From assembly GCF_015645465.1 (NCBI RefSeq), contig NZ_JADOEL010000004.1, forward strand, positions 226,231-290,230: a stretch of 64,000 nucleotides of DNA, read 5' to 3'. Positions 8,823 through 17,646 of this stretch are shown here, one piece after another. Numbering within the stretch: the first letter of the stretch is position 1; every line of letters starts with the position of its first letter. The position numbers were made by a program, and so were the translations under genes. The notes beneath the pieces are model-generated. The model worked only from the letters and a program-made list of their open reading frames with translations. It was not told the DNA's origin and did no database searches. Source of the DNA: Herminiimonas contaminans. Lineage in GTDB: Bacteria; Pseudomonadota; Gammaproteobacteria; Burkholderiales; Burkholderiaceae_D.

Positions 8823-9407
8823 ATGAAAAAGTTGATTGCTGGTTTGATACTGGGTGTGACTTGTGTGTTTGCCTGGGCTTACGATGCGACGCAAGTGCCG
8901 GATATCAAGCAGACCAAGGCAGGGCTGTATCTGGATGCAAAGGAAGCTTACGCACTTAAGCAAAAGCTGGCTGACAAGGCTTATTTTGTTGACGTGCGTA
9001 CGCGTGGTGAAATCACCTACGTTGGCATGCCGACCATAGTCGATGCCAGCATACCTTATGTAGAGCATCCGGATGACGCGCCGTGGGATGACAAGAATGG
9101 ACGTTTCAAGCTGGACGTGAATAGCGACTTCGGGCCGGAACTGGCGCGACGTATGACCGCAGCAGGACTCGGTAAAAACGATACCGTGATCCTGATCTGT
9201 CGTTCCGGTGACCGCAGCTCGCGTGCGGCCAACTTGCTGACCGATCTTGGTTACACCAAGGTGTATTCGGTCGTTGACGGTTTTGAAGGTGACCTGGCAA
9301 AGAGCGGGCCGCAGGCAGGTCAGCGCGCAGTGAATGGCTGGAAGAATGCCGGGCTGCCGTGGAGTTATAAGCTGGACAAGAGCAAATTGTATTTCCCCAA
9401 GTATTGA
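8823..9407 (+). CDS. Periplasmic rhodanese-domain protein
   Basis: A 194-residue exported protein (signal KKLIAGLILGVTCVFAWA) with one rhodanese domain. The active-site loop is CRSGDRSSRAA with the catalytic Cys about residue 126. Rhodaneses move sulfane sulfur as a protein persulfide. It starts 21 bases after soxB, suggesting a helper role in sulfur handling or detoxification during thiosulfate oxidation. Substrate is unknown. Confidence 0.88.
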   Translation: MKKLIAGLILGVTCVFAWAYDATQVPDIKQTKAGLYLDAKEAYALKQKLADKAYFVDVRTRGEITYVGMPTIVDASIPYVEHPDDAPWDDKNGRFKLDVNSDFGPELARRMTAAGLGKNDTVILICRSGDRSSRAANLLTDLGYTKVYSVVDGFEGDLAKSGPQAGQRAVNGWKNAGLPWSYKLDKSKLYFPKY

Positions 9408-9455
9408 AATTCGCTGCGCGCCATTGCGCGTAGCCTGCTTCCTTAGGTGAGTAGC

Positions 9456-9971
9456 ATGATGAAGCGCCTGTCCCTCGCCGTATCTCGTTTGCTATTTTTG
9501 GCATGCGTGGCCGTGTCCGGATCGGTGTGCGCAGCCGATGTGCGGCCAGGCGACACGCCGGTATTGCCGACACTGACGACGCTGGACGGCAAGACCATCA
9601 ATCCGGCCAGCTTGCGCGGCAAGGTCATCGTCATCAGTTACTTCGCGTCCTATTGCCCGTTCTGTGCAAACGAGGCACCGAAATTGCAAAAGCTGTATAG
9701 CAAGAATACGGACAAGTTGATCGTCATTGGCGTCAACATCGAAACCAAAGATCCTCAGCAGAAAGAGAAAGCGCAGCAGTGGGTACGCAAGTACCAGCTC
9801 ACGCATCCTGTCACTACGGACTTTGTCGCTCTCGAACGCGTGTTAGGCAAACGCCAGGGTTTGCCGATTAACTATGTATTCGACAAGCGCGGCATGCTGC
9901 GGCGGGTTGATGTTGGTGAAATCTTTGACGAAGACTTCGACGACATTGCCAAATTCGCGCAGCAGGATTGA
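9456..9971 (+). CDS. TlpA-like periplasmic thiol-disulfide oxidoreductase
   Basis: A 171-residue thioredoxin-fold protein of the AhpC/TlpA type with a signal peptide ending VCAAD. The redox motif is CPFC in SYCPFCANEAPKLQ, and the cis-Pro region is QGLPINYVFDKRG. ATG 9456 (or 9459) follows AGGTGA; a GTG at 9447 lies within that ribosome site. Proteins of this class keep Sox cysteines reduced or mature c-type cytochromes. Followed after 7 bases by a second thioredoxin gene. Confidence 0.85.
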   Translation: MMKRLSLAVSRLLFLACVAVSGSVCAADVRPGDTPVLPTLTTLDGKTINPASLRGKVIVISYFASYCPFCANEAPKLQKLYSKNTDKLIVIGVNIETKDPQQKEKAQQWVRKYQLTHPVTTDFVALERVLGKRQGLPINYVFDKRGMLRRVDVGEIFDEDFDDIAKFAQQD

Positions 9972-9978
9972 GTAGCGT

Positions 9979-10506
9979 ATGAAATCATTGCTTCTTTGTT
10001 TGCTGTGCCTGGTGTTCAGTGTGCCTGCTCTTGCAGACAATAAGGCGGCCGCGATTCCCATGGTGAGCGACCTGGCGCGTGACGGCGCGCAGGCCGAGCG
10101 TGAAGGCAAGCCTGTCATACTCTTTTTCTCCTTGCCGGGCTGTCCGTTCTGTCATGTGGTGCGGAATAACTATTTGCATCCATTGCTAAGGGATAGCAAA
10201 GTTAAGGATCGACCCATCATCCGTGAAGTTGATATGGCGAGTGCACAAAGCGTGCAGAATTTTGATCGCGGCAGCGCCAGCCCGCGCAGCATCGCGCAGA
10301 AATACAAGGTGATCGCAGCACCTACGGTGATCTTCGTCGATGCCAGCGGCTGCATGCTGGCACCGCCCATCATCGGTGGCGATATTGCAGGTGTCTATGG
10401 TGGGTATCTGGATAATGCGTTTGATGCTTCCGCCAAAAAAATAGCGGCAGCGAAGAAGGCGGGCAAGGTAGTGAAACGCGGAGTACAAGAATGCGTGCCA
10501 CCGTAA
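9979..10506 (+). CDS. soxW: SoxW-like periplasmic thioredoxin
   Basis: A 175-residue exported protein (signal cut after PALA) with a CPFC redox site in FFSLPGCPFCHVVRNNYL and a DsbD/SoxW-like fold. In Paracoccus, SoxW with its membrane partner SoxV reactivates SoxYZ. No SoxV/CcdA gene is seen here, so reductant must come from elsewhere in the genome. It is the last gene before a terminator-like hairpin. The thioredoxin fold is certain; the SoxW name is from context. Confidence 0.75.
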   Translation: MKSLLLCLLCLVFSVPALADNKAAAIPMVSDLARDGAQAEREGKPVILFFSLPGCPFCHVVRNNYLHPLLRDSKVKDRPIIREVDMASAQSVQNFDRGSASPRSIAQKYKVIAAPTVIFVDASGCMLAPPIIGGDIAGVYGGYLDNAFDASAKKIAAAKKAGKVVKRGVQECVPP

Positions 10507-10527
10507 TTGATCAAGTCTATGAGCGTA

Positions 10528-10560
10528 AGCAGCCTGTATATCCGGGCTGCTTTATTTTTC
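10528..10560 (+). terminator. Intrinsic terminator after soxW
   Basis: The arms AGCAGCC and GGGCTGCT close a 9-base loop and are followed by TTATTTTT. It probably ends the sox operon before the second ArsR gene. Confidence 0.7.
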
Positions 10561-10566
10561 CTTAAT

Positions 10567-10586
10567 AATATATATAAATATATATT
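10567..10586. promoter_or_regulatory. AT-rich palindrome, candidate BigR/SqrR operator
   Basis: AATATATAT-AA-ATATATATT is a near-perfect inverted repeat 39 bases before the ArsR start at 10625. BigR-type repressors bind AT-rich dyads over their own promoters. Binding is inferred. Confidence 0.6.
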
Positions 10587-10624
10587 AAAATATTGCATAT
10601 TGTTCGATGCTTAAAAGAGTGTGT

Positions 10625-10957
10625 ATGAGTGCAACGGAAAGTGTGGATCTGGATGCCTTGCAGCAAGCCGCGGCTAAAGCCTGCGGCTTGCTCAAGACTT
10701 TATCCAACCGGGATAGATTGTTATTAATGTGCCAGTTGGCCGAGGGCGAGTACTGCGTCAGCGAACTGGAAGAGGCGACTGAAATACGGCAGCCGACTTT
10801 GTCACAGCAGTTGACTGTACTGCGTGAAGAGCAACTGGTGCATACGCGGCGCGAAGGCAAGCAAATCTATTACAGCATGGCCAGCAAAGAAGCGATGGCC
10901 GTGATTGAAGTCTTGTACCAACAGTACTGCGCACCTGCGAAGAGGAAAAAATCATGA
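10625..10957 (+). CDS. ArsR-family sulfide/persulfide sensor (BigR/SqrR type)
   Basis: A 110-residue winged-helix repressor. ATG 10625 follows AAGAG; an upstream ATG at 10607 adds six residues without a ribosome site. Two Cys are placed as in BigR and SqrR: one in LLLMCQLAEGEY (residue 36; 42 in the long form) and one near the end in YQQYCAPA (102; 108 in the long form). In those proteins the pair forms a di- or tetrasulfide that releases DNA. Its stop overlaps the next transporter start (ATGA), so repressor and transporters form one unit. The dithiol match makes a reactive-sulfur sensor likely. Confidence 0.85.
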   Translation: MSATESVDLDALQQAAAKACGLLKTLSNRDRLLLMCQLAEGEYCVSELEEATEIRQPTLSQQLTVLREEQLVHTRREGKQIYYSMASKEAMAVIEVLYQQYCAPAKRKKS

Positions 10958-11385
10958 CGATAGACTGGATGCATTTCACGCCGTGGCATGCGCTGGCTGG
11001 CGGCTTGCTGATCGGACTGGCGGCGGCCCTGTTTATACTCTTCAACGGCAAGATCGCTGGTATCAGCGGCATACTCGGCGGCTTGTTGCGACCAGTGAAA
11101 GGCGACGTGCTGTGGCGCATTGCGTTCTTGCTGGGCCTGATGATCTCGCCTTTGGTGTTTGCCCTGTTTCGCCCTTTGCCGGAGGTGACGATAGAAGCCA
11201 GTAATGTGACGCTGGTAATCGCAGGTTTGCTGGTCGGGCTGGGGACGCGCTACGGTGCGGGTTGTACCAGCGGTCATGGTGTATGCGGTTTATCGCGCCT
11301 GTCGCTGCGTTCGCTGGTTGCAACGTTGGCTTTCATGGCGGCAGGATTCCTGACCGTGTACATCGTGCGTCACCTGATCGCCTAG
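10954..11385 (+). CDS. YeeE/YedE-family sulfur transporter, first half
   Basis: A 143-residue membrane protein with four predicted helices. The conserved loop GAGCTSGHGVCGLSRLS contains the two Cys that line the pore in YeeE-type thiosulfate importers. Two half-size genes side by side resemble pmpA/pmpB of BigR-controlled operons. It overlaps the upstream ArsR gene by 4 bases. Likely cargo is thiosulfate or another sulfur compound; direction is not evident. Confidence 0.85.
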   Translation: MTIDWMHFTPWHALAGGLLIGLAAALFILFNGKIAGISGILGGLLRPVKGDVLWRIAFLLGLMISPLVFALFRPLPEVTIEASNVTLVIAGLLVGLGTRYGAGCTSGHGVCGLSRLSLRSLVATLAFMAAGFLTVYIVRHLIA

Positions 11386-11395
11386 GAGCATCGTC

Positions 11396-11833
11396 ATGCA
11401 AATCTTTATGGCATTACTGGCTGGCCTGATCTTCGGGATAGGTTTGATTATTTCCGGCATGGCTAATCCGGCCAAGGTCATCGGTTTTCTTGATCTGGGC
11501 GGGAAGTGGGATCCGTCGCTGGCTTTTGTGATGGGTGGTGCGATCTGCGTTGGCCTGATCGCTTTTAGCGCAGCTGCGAAACGTAGCAAGACTTTACTGG
11601 GTGAGCCTTTGCGTTTGCCGCAAGCGAAGCAGATAGACAAGCGGCTGGTATTCGGTGGCCTGGCATTTGGTGTCGGCTGGGGGCTGGCTGGTTATTGTCC
11701 GGGCCCGGCCTTAGCCTCGCTCGTCATCGGCCATAGTAAAACGGTTATCTTCGTGACGGCGATGGTGCTGGGTATGGCGATATTTGAATTGCTGGAAACG
11801 TATATGCGCAAACCGCAAGTGCAGACGAAGTAA
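11396..11833 (+). CDS. YeeE/YedE-family sulfur transporter, second half (DUF6691)
   Basis: A 145-residue partner with four hydrophobic helices. Motifs are GIGLIISGMANPAKVIGFLD near the start and GYCPGPALASL near the end, where the Cys matches the sulfur-handling position of the family. It starts 10 bases after the first half, so the two probably assemble into one channel. A strong terminator follows. Confidence 0.85.
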   Translation: MQIFMALLAGLIFGIGLIISGMANPAKVIGFLDLGGKWDPSLAFVMGGAICVGLIAFSAAAKRSKTLLGEPLRLPQAKQIDKRLVFGGLAFGVGWGLAGYCPGPALASLVIGHSKTVIFVTAMVLGMAIFELLETYMRKPQVQTK

Positions 11834-11857
11834 GACGAATCAACATTCGCAAGCAAC

Positions 11858-11895
11858 AAAAAACCCGCTTCGGCCGAGGCTGAAAGCGGGTTTTT
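11858..11895. terminator. Bidirectional-looking terminator
   Basis: The arms AAAAAACCCGCTT and AAAGCGGGTTTTT give a GC-rich stem with A- and T-runs on both sides. It can end the transporter operon on the plus strand and the tRNA transcript on the minus strand. Confidence 0.85.
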
Positions 11896-11928
11896 GTAAA
11901 GTTCAGGATTGCTCCCGAAACATGTTCT

Positions 11929-12005
11929 TGGTGGTGATAGGTGGACTTGAACCACCGACCCCAGCATTATGAGTGCTGTGCTCTAACCAACTGAGCTATA
12001 TCACC
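11929..12005 (-). tRNA. tRNA-Met (CAT), elongator
   Basis: A 77-nt cloverleaf on the minus strand: acceptor pair GGTGATA/TATCACC, D-arm with GGTTAGAGC, anticodon stem CAGCA/TGCTG around loop CTCATAA (anticodon at 11969-11971), T-arm GGTGG-TTCAAGT-CCACC, and encoded CCA. The anticodon arm and the GGGGTC variable region resemble elongator Met rather than Ile2. Confidence 0.9.
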
Positions 12006-12101
12006 AGATAGCCGAAAATTATCGCGTTTTTGGCATTCCCTGTCAATATCCAAATTCCATTACTTGCTGAATATTCGATAAAAATATTGTGGAATTTGCA
12101 A

Positions 12102-13046
12102 TCAGCCTTGATTTTGCGCCGTTTCTATTTGTTGCAGGATGCTGCTAGCCGCATTGGGCGCGAGGCAATCGATGACGTACCGGTCGTCCATGGAGCGCAG
12201 CCAGGTGAGCTGGCGTTTCGCCAGTTGACGGGTGGCAGCGATGCCGCGCTCGCGCAATTCTGCCAGGCCGTAAGCGCCATCCAGATATTCCCAGCTCTGG
12301 CGATAGCCTACGCAGCGCATGGACGGCAGGCCCAGATGCAGGTCGCCCCGTGCGCGCAGTGCTTTGACTTCATCCAGCAGCGCGCCGCCTTTCAGCATGG
12401 CGTCGAAGCGCGTGGCGATGCGGGTATGCAGCACGCTGCGATCCGATGGTTCCAGTGCGATCGGCAACAGCGTAAACGGCAGTTCCGTTTTCGGTGCCTG
12501 CGCCAGCAAGGCCGACATAGGCTGACCGGTGAGGGCAATGATTTCCAGTGCGCGCTGTATGCGTTGCGAGTCGTTTGGTTTCAGGCGCTCGGCAGTGACG
12601 GGGTCAAGCGCGGCCAGTTTGGCGTGCATCGCCGGCGAGCCGATTGCTGCCGCTTCTGCATCCAGCTCTGCGCGTAGTGCAGCATCCGCTTGTGGCAATG
12701 CGTCCAGTCCGTCTTTCAAACCTTTGAAGTAGAGCATGGTGCCGCCGACCAGCAGGGGCAGCTTGCCGCGTGCATGGATTTCTGCGGCGAGGCGTATCGC
12801 ATCCTGGCGGAATTGCATGACGGAGTACGATTCCAGTGGATCGAGGATGTCGATCAGGTGGTGCGGTACTTGCGCTAGTTCTTCTGGGGTGGGTTTGGCC
12901 GTGCCTATGTCCATCTCGCGATAAACGAGTGCGGAGTCGACGGAGATGATTTCTGCCGGGATGCGTTCCGCGATAGCCAGTGCGGCGGCAGTTTTGCCGG
13001 ATGCGGTCGGTCCCATGATGGAGACGACCAGTGGTTTAGCCGACAT
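12102..13046 (-). CDS. miaA: tRNA dimethylallyltransferase MiaA
   Basis: A 314-residue enzyme that adds an isopentenyl group to A37 of tRNAs reading UNN codons. The P-loop GPTASGKT is at about 11-18, followed by [18 protein letters not shown] and the [12 protein letters not shown] helix typical of MiaA. ATG 13046 (SAKPLV) is chosen over an extension reaching 13166 inside mutL. It starts one base after the mutL stop, a common mutL-miaA pairing. Confidence 0.95.
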   Translation of the reverse strand: MSAKPLVVSIMGPTASGKTAAALAIAERIPAEIISVDSALVYREMDIGTAKPTPEELAQVPHHLIDILDPLESYSVMQFRQDAIRLAAEIHARGKLPLLVGGTMLYFKGLKDGLDALPQADAALRAELDAEAAAIGSPAMHAKLAALDPVTAERLKPNDSQRIQRALEIIALTGQPMSALLAQAPKTELPFTLLPIALEPSDRSVLHTRIATRFDAMLKGGALLDEVKALRARGDLHLGLPSMRCVGYRQSWEYLDGAYGLAELRERGIAATRQLAKRQLTWLRSMDDRYVIDCLAPNAASSILQQIETAQNQG

Positions 13047-13047
13047 C

Positions 13048-14889
13048 TTAACGCCCGCGCTCGAAGAGTTTGTCGAGATCGGACAAGCCCAGTTGCACCC
13101 AGGTCGGACGCCCGTGATTGCATTGGTCGGCGCGTTCGGTGGCTTCCATCTGGCGCAGCAGCGCATTCATTTCCGGCACGGTCAGCATGCGGTTGGCGCG
13201 CACTGCAGTATGGCAGGCCAGGGTACCAAGTAATTCATTGCGCCTTTCCACCAGCACGCGCGAGCCGCCGTATTCGCGTACATCACGCAAGACGTCGCGC
13301 GCCAGCGATTGCGCATCAGCGTTCCGCAGCAGGGTTGGTACTGCGCGTATTGCGAGCGTGGTCGGTGACATGACGGCGATATCAAAGCCCAGCGATTGCA
13401 GGGTTTCCTTGCTGTCTTCCGCAGTGCCGACTTCGACGTCATCCGCATAGAAGGTGATAGGGATAAGCAGTGGCTGCACCTGCATCGCATTGTCATCCAA
13501 TGCGTTTTTCAGTTGTTCGTAGAGTATGCGTTCATGTGCCGCATGCATGTCGATCAGCGCGAGACCTTTGGTGTTTTGCGCGAGGATGAAGATGCCGTGC
13601 AACTGCGCCAGTGCAAAGCCGAGCGGGAATTCTTCATCCGACATGGTTTGCGCTGCAGCGCCATTGAAGACGGGCAGGGATGGTGCGCTGCCGTTGCTGT
13701 TGTCGGAAACAGCCGTATCCGTATTAAACAATGCACCGTAATTCGCCGTCGTTTGCGCGACGCCATATTGCTGCTGGAATTGCGGTGCAAAGGTGGTTTG
13801 CTGTGCATCGCGCAGCCATGGCAGTGCGCCGGACGGTGCAGGCGTCGGCGATGGTACGGCACCGAAGGCTGTCGCCGATGTTTGCGCCAGTGCACGGCTG
13901 ACCGCGTGGAATACGAATTGATGGACGGCGCGGCTGTCACGGAAACGTACTTCAATTTTTGATGGATGTACGTTGACGTCGACCAGGGCCGGATCGAGGT
14001 CCAGGCTGATGACATATGACGGATAGCGGTCGCCGTGCAGCACGTCCTGATAGGCAGAGCGCACTGCGTGCGTCAGCAATTTGTCGCGTACGAAACGGCC
14101 GTTGACGTAGAAATATTGCGCGTCACCGCGCGCCTTGGAGGCAGTCGGCAAGCCGATAAAGCCATGCAGGTGCAAAGGCCCGGCAGTTTCTTCCAGTGGC
14201 AGGCGGGCACCGGAGAATTCGCTGCCGAGTATGTGTGCGCTGCGTTTGGCGATGTCGTTCACCGACCAGTGATCGACGGTCTTGCCATTGTGTGTCAGCG
14301 AGAACGCGACATCAGGGCGCGACAGTGCGATGCGGCGCACGACTTCTGCGCAATGGCCGAATTCGGTTTGTTCTGTTTTCAGAAACTTCCGTCGCGCGGG
14401 CGTATTGAAGTACAGATCCTGCACATCGACAGTAGTGCCCTGGGAGCCGGACGATGGCGCGACAGTGTTTTTTTGATCGCTGCCTTGCACGCCGCAGATT
14501 TCCCACGCGTGCTGCGCATCTGCAGTGCGCGAAGTGAGCGTGAGTTGCGAGACGGATGCGATCGATGCCAGTGCTTCTCCACGGAAGCCCAGCGTGGCGA
14601 CGTTTTCCAGTTCGTTCAGCGAATTGATTTTGGACGTTGCGTGACGCGCCAGCGCCAGTGGTAATTGTTCCGGGGCAATGCCGCGTCCGTTGTCGGTAAT
14701 CGCGATGCGTTTTACACCACCTTGTTCCAGCCGGATGTTGATGGTGGTGGCACCGGCATCCAGTGCGTTTTCCAGCAATTCCTTGACGACGGCGGACGGG
14801 CGTTCGACTACCTCACCGGCGGCGATTTGCGAAATGAGTTGATCGGAGAGGGGCTGTATCGGCCGGAGAGGTTGGGTGGTAGCGTACAT
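13048..14889 (-). CDS. mutL: DNA mismatch repair protein MutL
   Basis: A 613-residue protein linking MutS mismatch recognition to strand excision. The N-terminal GHKL ATPase motifs are clear: [30 protein letters not shown] and [16 protein letters not shown] Pro/Ala/Gln-rich linker separates it from the C-terminal dimerisation domain that ends with [17 protein letters not shown] and CNHGRPTW. The QAACHxAxRxNxxL-like motif resembles that of endonuclease MutLs, although the DQHA motif reads as DMHAAHERI. Upstream of miaA in one unit. Confidence 0.95.
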   Translation of the reverse strand: MYATTQPLRPIQPLSDQLISQIAAGEVVERPSAVVKELLENALDAGATTINIRLEQGGVKRIAITDNGRGIAPEQLPLALARHATSKINSLNELENVATLGFRGEALASIASVSQLTLTSRTADAQHAWEICGVQGSDQKNTVAPSSGSQGTTVDVQDLYFNTPARRKFLKTEQTEFGHCAEVVRRIALSRPDVAFSLTHNGKTVDHWSVNDIAKRSAHILGSEFSGARLPLEETAGPLHLHGFIGLPTASKARGDAQYFYVNGRFVRDKLLTHAVRSAYQDVLHGDRYPSYVISLDLDPALVDVNVHPSKIEVRFRDSRAVHQFVFHAVSRALAQTSATAFGAVPSPTPAPSGALPWLRDAQQTTFAPQFQQQYGVAQTTANYGALFNTDTAVSDNSNGSAPSLPVFNGAAAQTMSDEEFPLGFALAQLHGIFILAQNTKGLALIDMHAAHERILYEQLKNALDDNAMQVQPLLIPITFYADDVEVGTAEDSKETLQSLGFDIAVMSPTTLAIRAVPTLLRNADAQSLARDVLRDVREYGGSRVLVERRNELLGTLACHTAVRANRMLTVPEMNALLRQMEATERADQCNHGRPTWVQLGLSDLDKLFERGR

Positions 14890-15016
14890 GGGGAGATTAT
14901 AACTTCTGATTGCCCGGCTGCACGGTGCAGTGAACTGTCGGCGCTGTCCGCAGTCTTTCTACGGTGCCTGTCGGCAGTGCCGCTGGTGTATCATTCTGCC
15001 GCTACCGAGGAAAATT

Positions 15017-15661
15017 ATGGATTTCATGCAGTTCTTCGACATGATTTTGCATGTCGACAAGTATTTAGGCACTTTTATCGCGCAATACGGCATGCTGATT
15101 TATGTCGTGCTGTTCGCGATTATCTTTAGCGAAACCGGTCTGGTTGTCTTCCCCTTTTTGCCTGGCGATACCCTGCTCTTTATAGCGGGTGCATTTTGTG
15201 CGTCAGGCAGCATGAATTTGTGGCTGCTGCTGGCTTTGCTGATGACGGCGGCAATCCTGGGCAATACCGTGAATTACTGGATAGGGCATGCGATAGGCGA
15301 GAAGGTGTTCACCCACGATTATCGCTGGCTGGACCGCGATGCCTTGCGCAAAACCCATGCTTTCTATGAAAAGCATGGCGGCAAGACGCTGATCCTGGCG
15401 CGTTTCATCCCGATTGCGCGTACCTTTGCGCCGTTTATTGCCGGGGTGTCGGAAATGACTTTCTTCCGCTTTCAGTTATTTAACTGTATCGGTGCGGTGC
15501 TGTGGGTAGGTTTGCTGGTGGTTGGTGGTTACCTGTTCGGTAATATTCCTATCATTCGTGATCATCTGAATACCATCGTGCTGATTGGCGTTGGCGCTGC
15601 CGCGGTGCCGGTAGCACTCGGCGCCTTGTGGAAAGTCTTGCAACGTTTCAGAAGTAAATAA
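15017..15661 (+). CDS. DedA-family inner-membrane protein
   Basis: A 214-residue integral membrane protein of the DedA/SNARE-associated family; several members act as undecaprenyl-phosphate or lipid transporters. Family signatures are ETGLVVFPFLPGDTLLFIAGA, an acidic and Arg/Gly segment KHGGKTLILARFIPIARTFAPF, and four or five hydrophobic helices. ATG 15017 after GAGGAAAATT is preferred over longer in-frame starts upstream, which lack hydrophobic character. It stands alone, divergent from mutL. Confidence 0.9.
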   Translation: MDFMQFFDMILHVDKYLGTFIAQYGMLIYVVLFAIIFSETGLVVFPFLPGDTLLFIAGAFCASGSMNLWLLLALLMTAAILGNTVNYWIGHAIGEKVFTHDYRWLDRDALRKTHAFYEKHGGKTLILARFIPIARTFAPFIAGVSEMTFFRFQLFNCIGAVLWVGLLVVGGYLFGNIPIIRDHLNTIVLIGVGAAAVPVALGALWKVLQRFRSK

Positions 15662-15664
15662 AAC

Positions 15665-15700
15665 AAAAAAGGCGCTTGGTTTTACCCAAGCGCCTTTTTT
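15665..15700. terminator. Intrinsic terminator shared by dedA and amiC
   Basis: AAGGCGCTTGG and CCAAGCGCCTT pair around TTTTA with A- and T-runs on both sides. It lies between convergent genes and can serve both. Confidence 0.9.
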
Positions 15701-15713
15701 CATCGTACTTCCT

Positions 15714-17018
15714 TTACATCATCCGGCTTTTCGCCAGCGGTGGATTTTTCGCAAAGTATTTCCTGATACCTTGTGCCACCGCATCTGCCATCCGATCCTG
15801 ATAAGCATTGTCGTTCAGCTTGGCTTCTTCTTCCGGGTTGGAGATGAAGGCCGTTTCGATCAGGATGCTCGGGATATCCGGCGCTTTCAATACCGCAAAA
15901 CCTGCCTGCTCCACTGCATTCTTGTGCAGGCGATTGACGCCGCCGATTTCGTTCAGGACCGCTTTGCCGAGGCGCAGGCTGTCATTGATCTGCGCCGTCG
16001 TGGAGAGGTCGAGCAAGACACTGGCGAGTTGCTTGTCGTGGTTCTTGATATTCGTACCGCCTATCAAATCGGCAGCATTTTCCTTGTTCGCGAGCCAGCG
16101 CGCAGCGGTCGAGCTTGCACCTTTTTCCGACAGGGCGAAAACCGACGAGCCATTTGCTGTCGGTTGCACGAAGGCGTCCGCATGGATCGAAACAAACAAG
16201 TCAGCTTGTACCTTGCGCGCTTTTTGTACGCGCACATGCAGCGGCACGAAGTAGTCGCCGTCACGCGTCAGCATGACACGCATATTCGGGTGCTGTTCCA
16301 GTTTGGCCTTGAGGCGCTTGGCGATCGACAGCACGATGTGTTTTTCATAGCTGCCGCCACGGCCGACCGCGCCCGGATCTTCGCCACCATGACCGGGATC
16401 GAGCGCGATCGTCAGCATGCGGCTGACTTGCGGCGGACGATCAGGTTTGGGTTCGGCAAACGGTGGTTTGACTTCGGCTACCGGTGGCGGCATGGTCGGC
16501 TCATCCGGTTTGTCGAGCGACCATTGGCCTTTTTCTATCAGCGCAGCGATCGGATCAGGCGGATTGACCGGATACAGATCGAACACTAGGCGGTGCTGAT
16601 ACTTGTCTACCGGTGCCAGCGTAAACACCTGTGGATTCACTTCTTCCTTCAGGTCGAATACCAGGCGCACCACGCCCGGACGGTTCTGGCCGACGCGTAC
16701 CTGTTTGATATAGGGATCGTTAGGCTGTATTTTCGCGATCAGGCTTTTCAGCGTCGGATTCAGATCGATGCCTTCGACGTCCACCACCAGCCGCTCAGGA
16801 TCCTTGATGATGAAGTGATTGGTTTTCAGATTGGCGTCGTTTTCCAGCGTGACGCGGGTGTAGTCCTCGGACGGCCAGACGCGGACGGCGAGGATTTGGG
16901 AAGCAAATGCCGGGAGCGGCGAAAACAGCGAGATCAGCAGAGTGCCGCCAGCCTTGAGGACTGTGCGACGCACTTTTGCTTTCACAGGTTTGGAGCGAAT
17001 TTCAGTCGGTTCAGACAT
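15714..17018 (-). CDS. amiC: N-acetylmuramoyl-L-alanine amidase AmiC-type
   Basis: A 434-residue periplasmic enzyme that cleaves septal peptidoglycan between MurNAc and L-Ala. The N-terminus has a basic stretch plus hydrophobic export signal ending PAFAS. An AMIN domain (about 45-150) targets it to the septum; a Pro-rich linker follows; the zinc amidase_3 domain (about 205-430) begins IALDPGHGGEDPGAVG and contains FVSIHADAF and the catalytic LIETAFISNPEEE. The start overlaps the tsaE stop region by 37 bases. AmiC-type is inferred from the AMIN domain and lack of LysM. Confidence 0.9.
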   Translation of the reverse strand: MSEPTEIRSKPVKAKVRRTVLKAGGTLLISLFSPLPAFASQILAVRVWPSEDYTRVTLENDANLKTNHFIIKDPERLVVDVEGIDLNPTLKSLIAKIQPNDPYIKQVRVGQNRPGVVRLVFDLKEEVNPQVFTLAPVDKYQHRLVFDLYPVNPPDPIAALIEKGQWSLDKPDEPTMPPPVAEVKPPFAEPKPDRPPQVSRMLTIALDPGHGGEDPGAVGRGGSYEKHIVLSIAKRLKAKLEQHPNMRVMLTRDGDYFVPLHVRVQKARKVQADLFVSIHADAFVQPTANGSSVFALSEKGASSTAARWLANKENAADLIGGTNIKNHDKQLASVLLDLSTTAQINDSLRLGKAVLNEIGGVNRLHKNAVEQAGFAVLKAPDIPSILIETAFISNPEEEAKLNDNAYQDRMADAVAQGIRKYFAKNPPLAKSRMM

Positions 17019-17467
17019 TCAACACCTTGGTCGGACAACGCATGCAATTCTACATCACGCCCTTCGCCCGCAACTGCGAGCGAAATGCTGATATCGGGAG
17101 GCGGCAATACCGTTTCAGCCTTTTCCGGCCATTCGATAATGCAGATCGTTTTGTGATTGAAGTACTCGCGGAAACCAGCATCGAGGAATTCTTCGGCGCT
17201 GGCCATCCGGTACAGGTCGAAGTGGATGACGTTGACTGCTGCGTCGCCGATAGTGACCGTGTAGGGTTCGGCCAATGTGTAAGTCGGGCTTTTCACATGG
17301 CCGGTATGGCCCAGCGCGTGCAGCATCGCACGTGTCAGCGCGGTTTTGCCCGCACCCAGATCGCCGTGCAGATAGATGGTCAGGCCCGGTTGCAGCGCAC
17401 GCGCGAGCGATGCGCCCAGTGCGAGGGTGCCGGCTTCTTCATGCAGATGGGCAGTGAAATTTTGCAT
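16982..17467 (-). CDS. tsaE: tRNA threonylcarbamoyladenosine ATPase TsaE
   Basis: A 161-residue P-loop ATPase (GDLGAGKTALTRA) needed with TsaB, TsaC and TsaD to make t6A37 in ANN-decoding tRNAs. The switch region KSPTYTLAEPY and HFDLYR are family hallmarks. It is followed by, and overlaps, amiC, a common pairing in proteobacteria. TsaD is encoded elsewhere in this window at 30812-31840. Confidence 0.93.
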   Translation of the reverse strand: MQNFTAHLHEEAGTLALGASLARALQPGLTIYLHGDLGAGKTALTRAMLHALGHTGHVKSPTYTLAEPYTVTIGDAAVNVIHFDLYRMASAEEFLDAGFREYFNHKTICIIEWPEKAETVLPPPDISISLAVAGEGRDVELHALSDQGVECLNRLKFAPNL

Positions 17468-17646
17468 TGAATAAGGGTATCCCTGAGTTTGGGTGCTGGA
17501 TGATGCACCTCGTGCCAGTACTTTAACCTGCAGCTACGATGCAAATATGTGTCCTGAGTTCAATCTTTTTTCAGGCGAGCGTATTTTATTCCTGCGCCGG
17601 GAGCCGCGATAGTGTTGTAACACCTGCGATGCAGAAAAATTCCTGC

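Noticed and set aside
7338..9068. A 576-codon open frame antisense to soxB
   Set aside because: It is a shadow of the strongly biased soxB codons; the product is His/Arg-rich with no family features or ribosome site.
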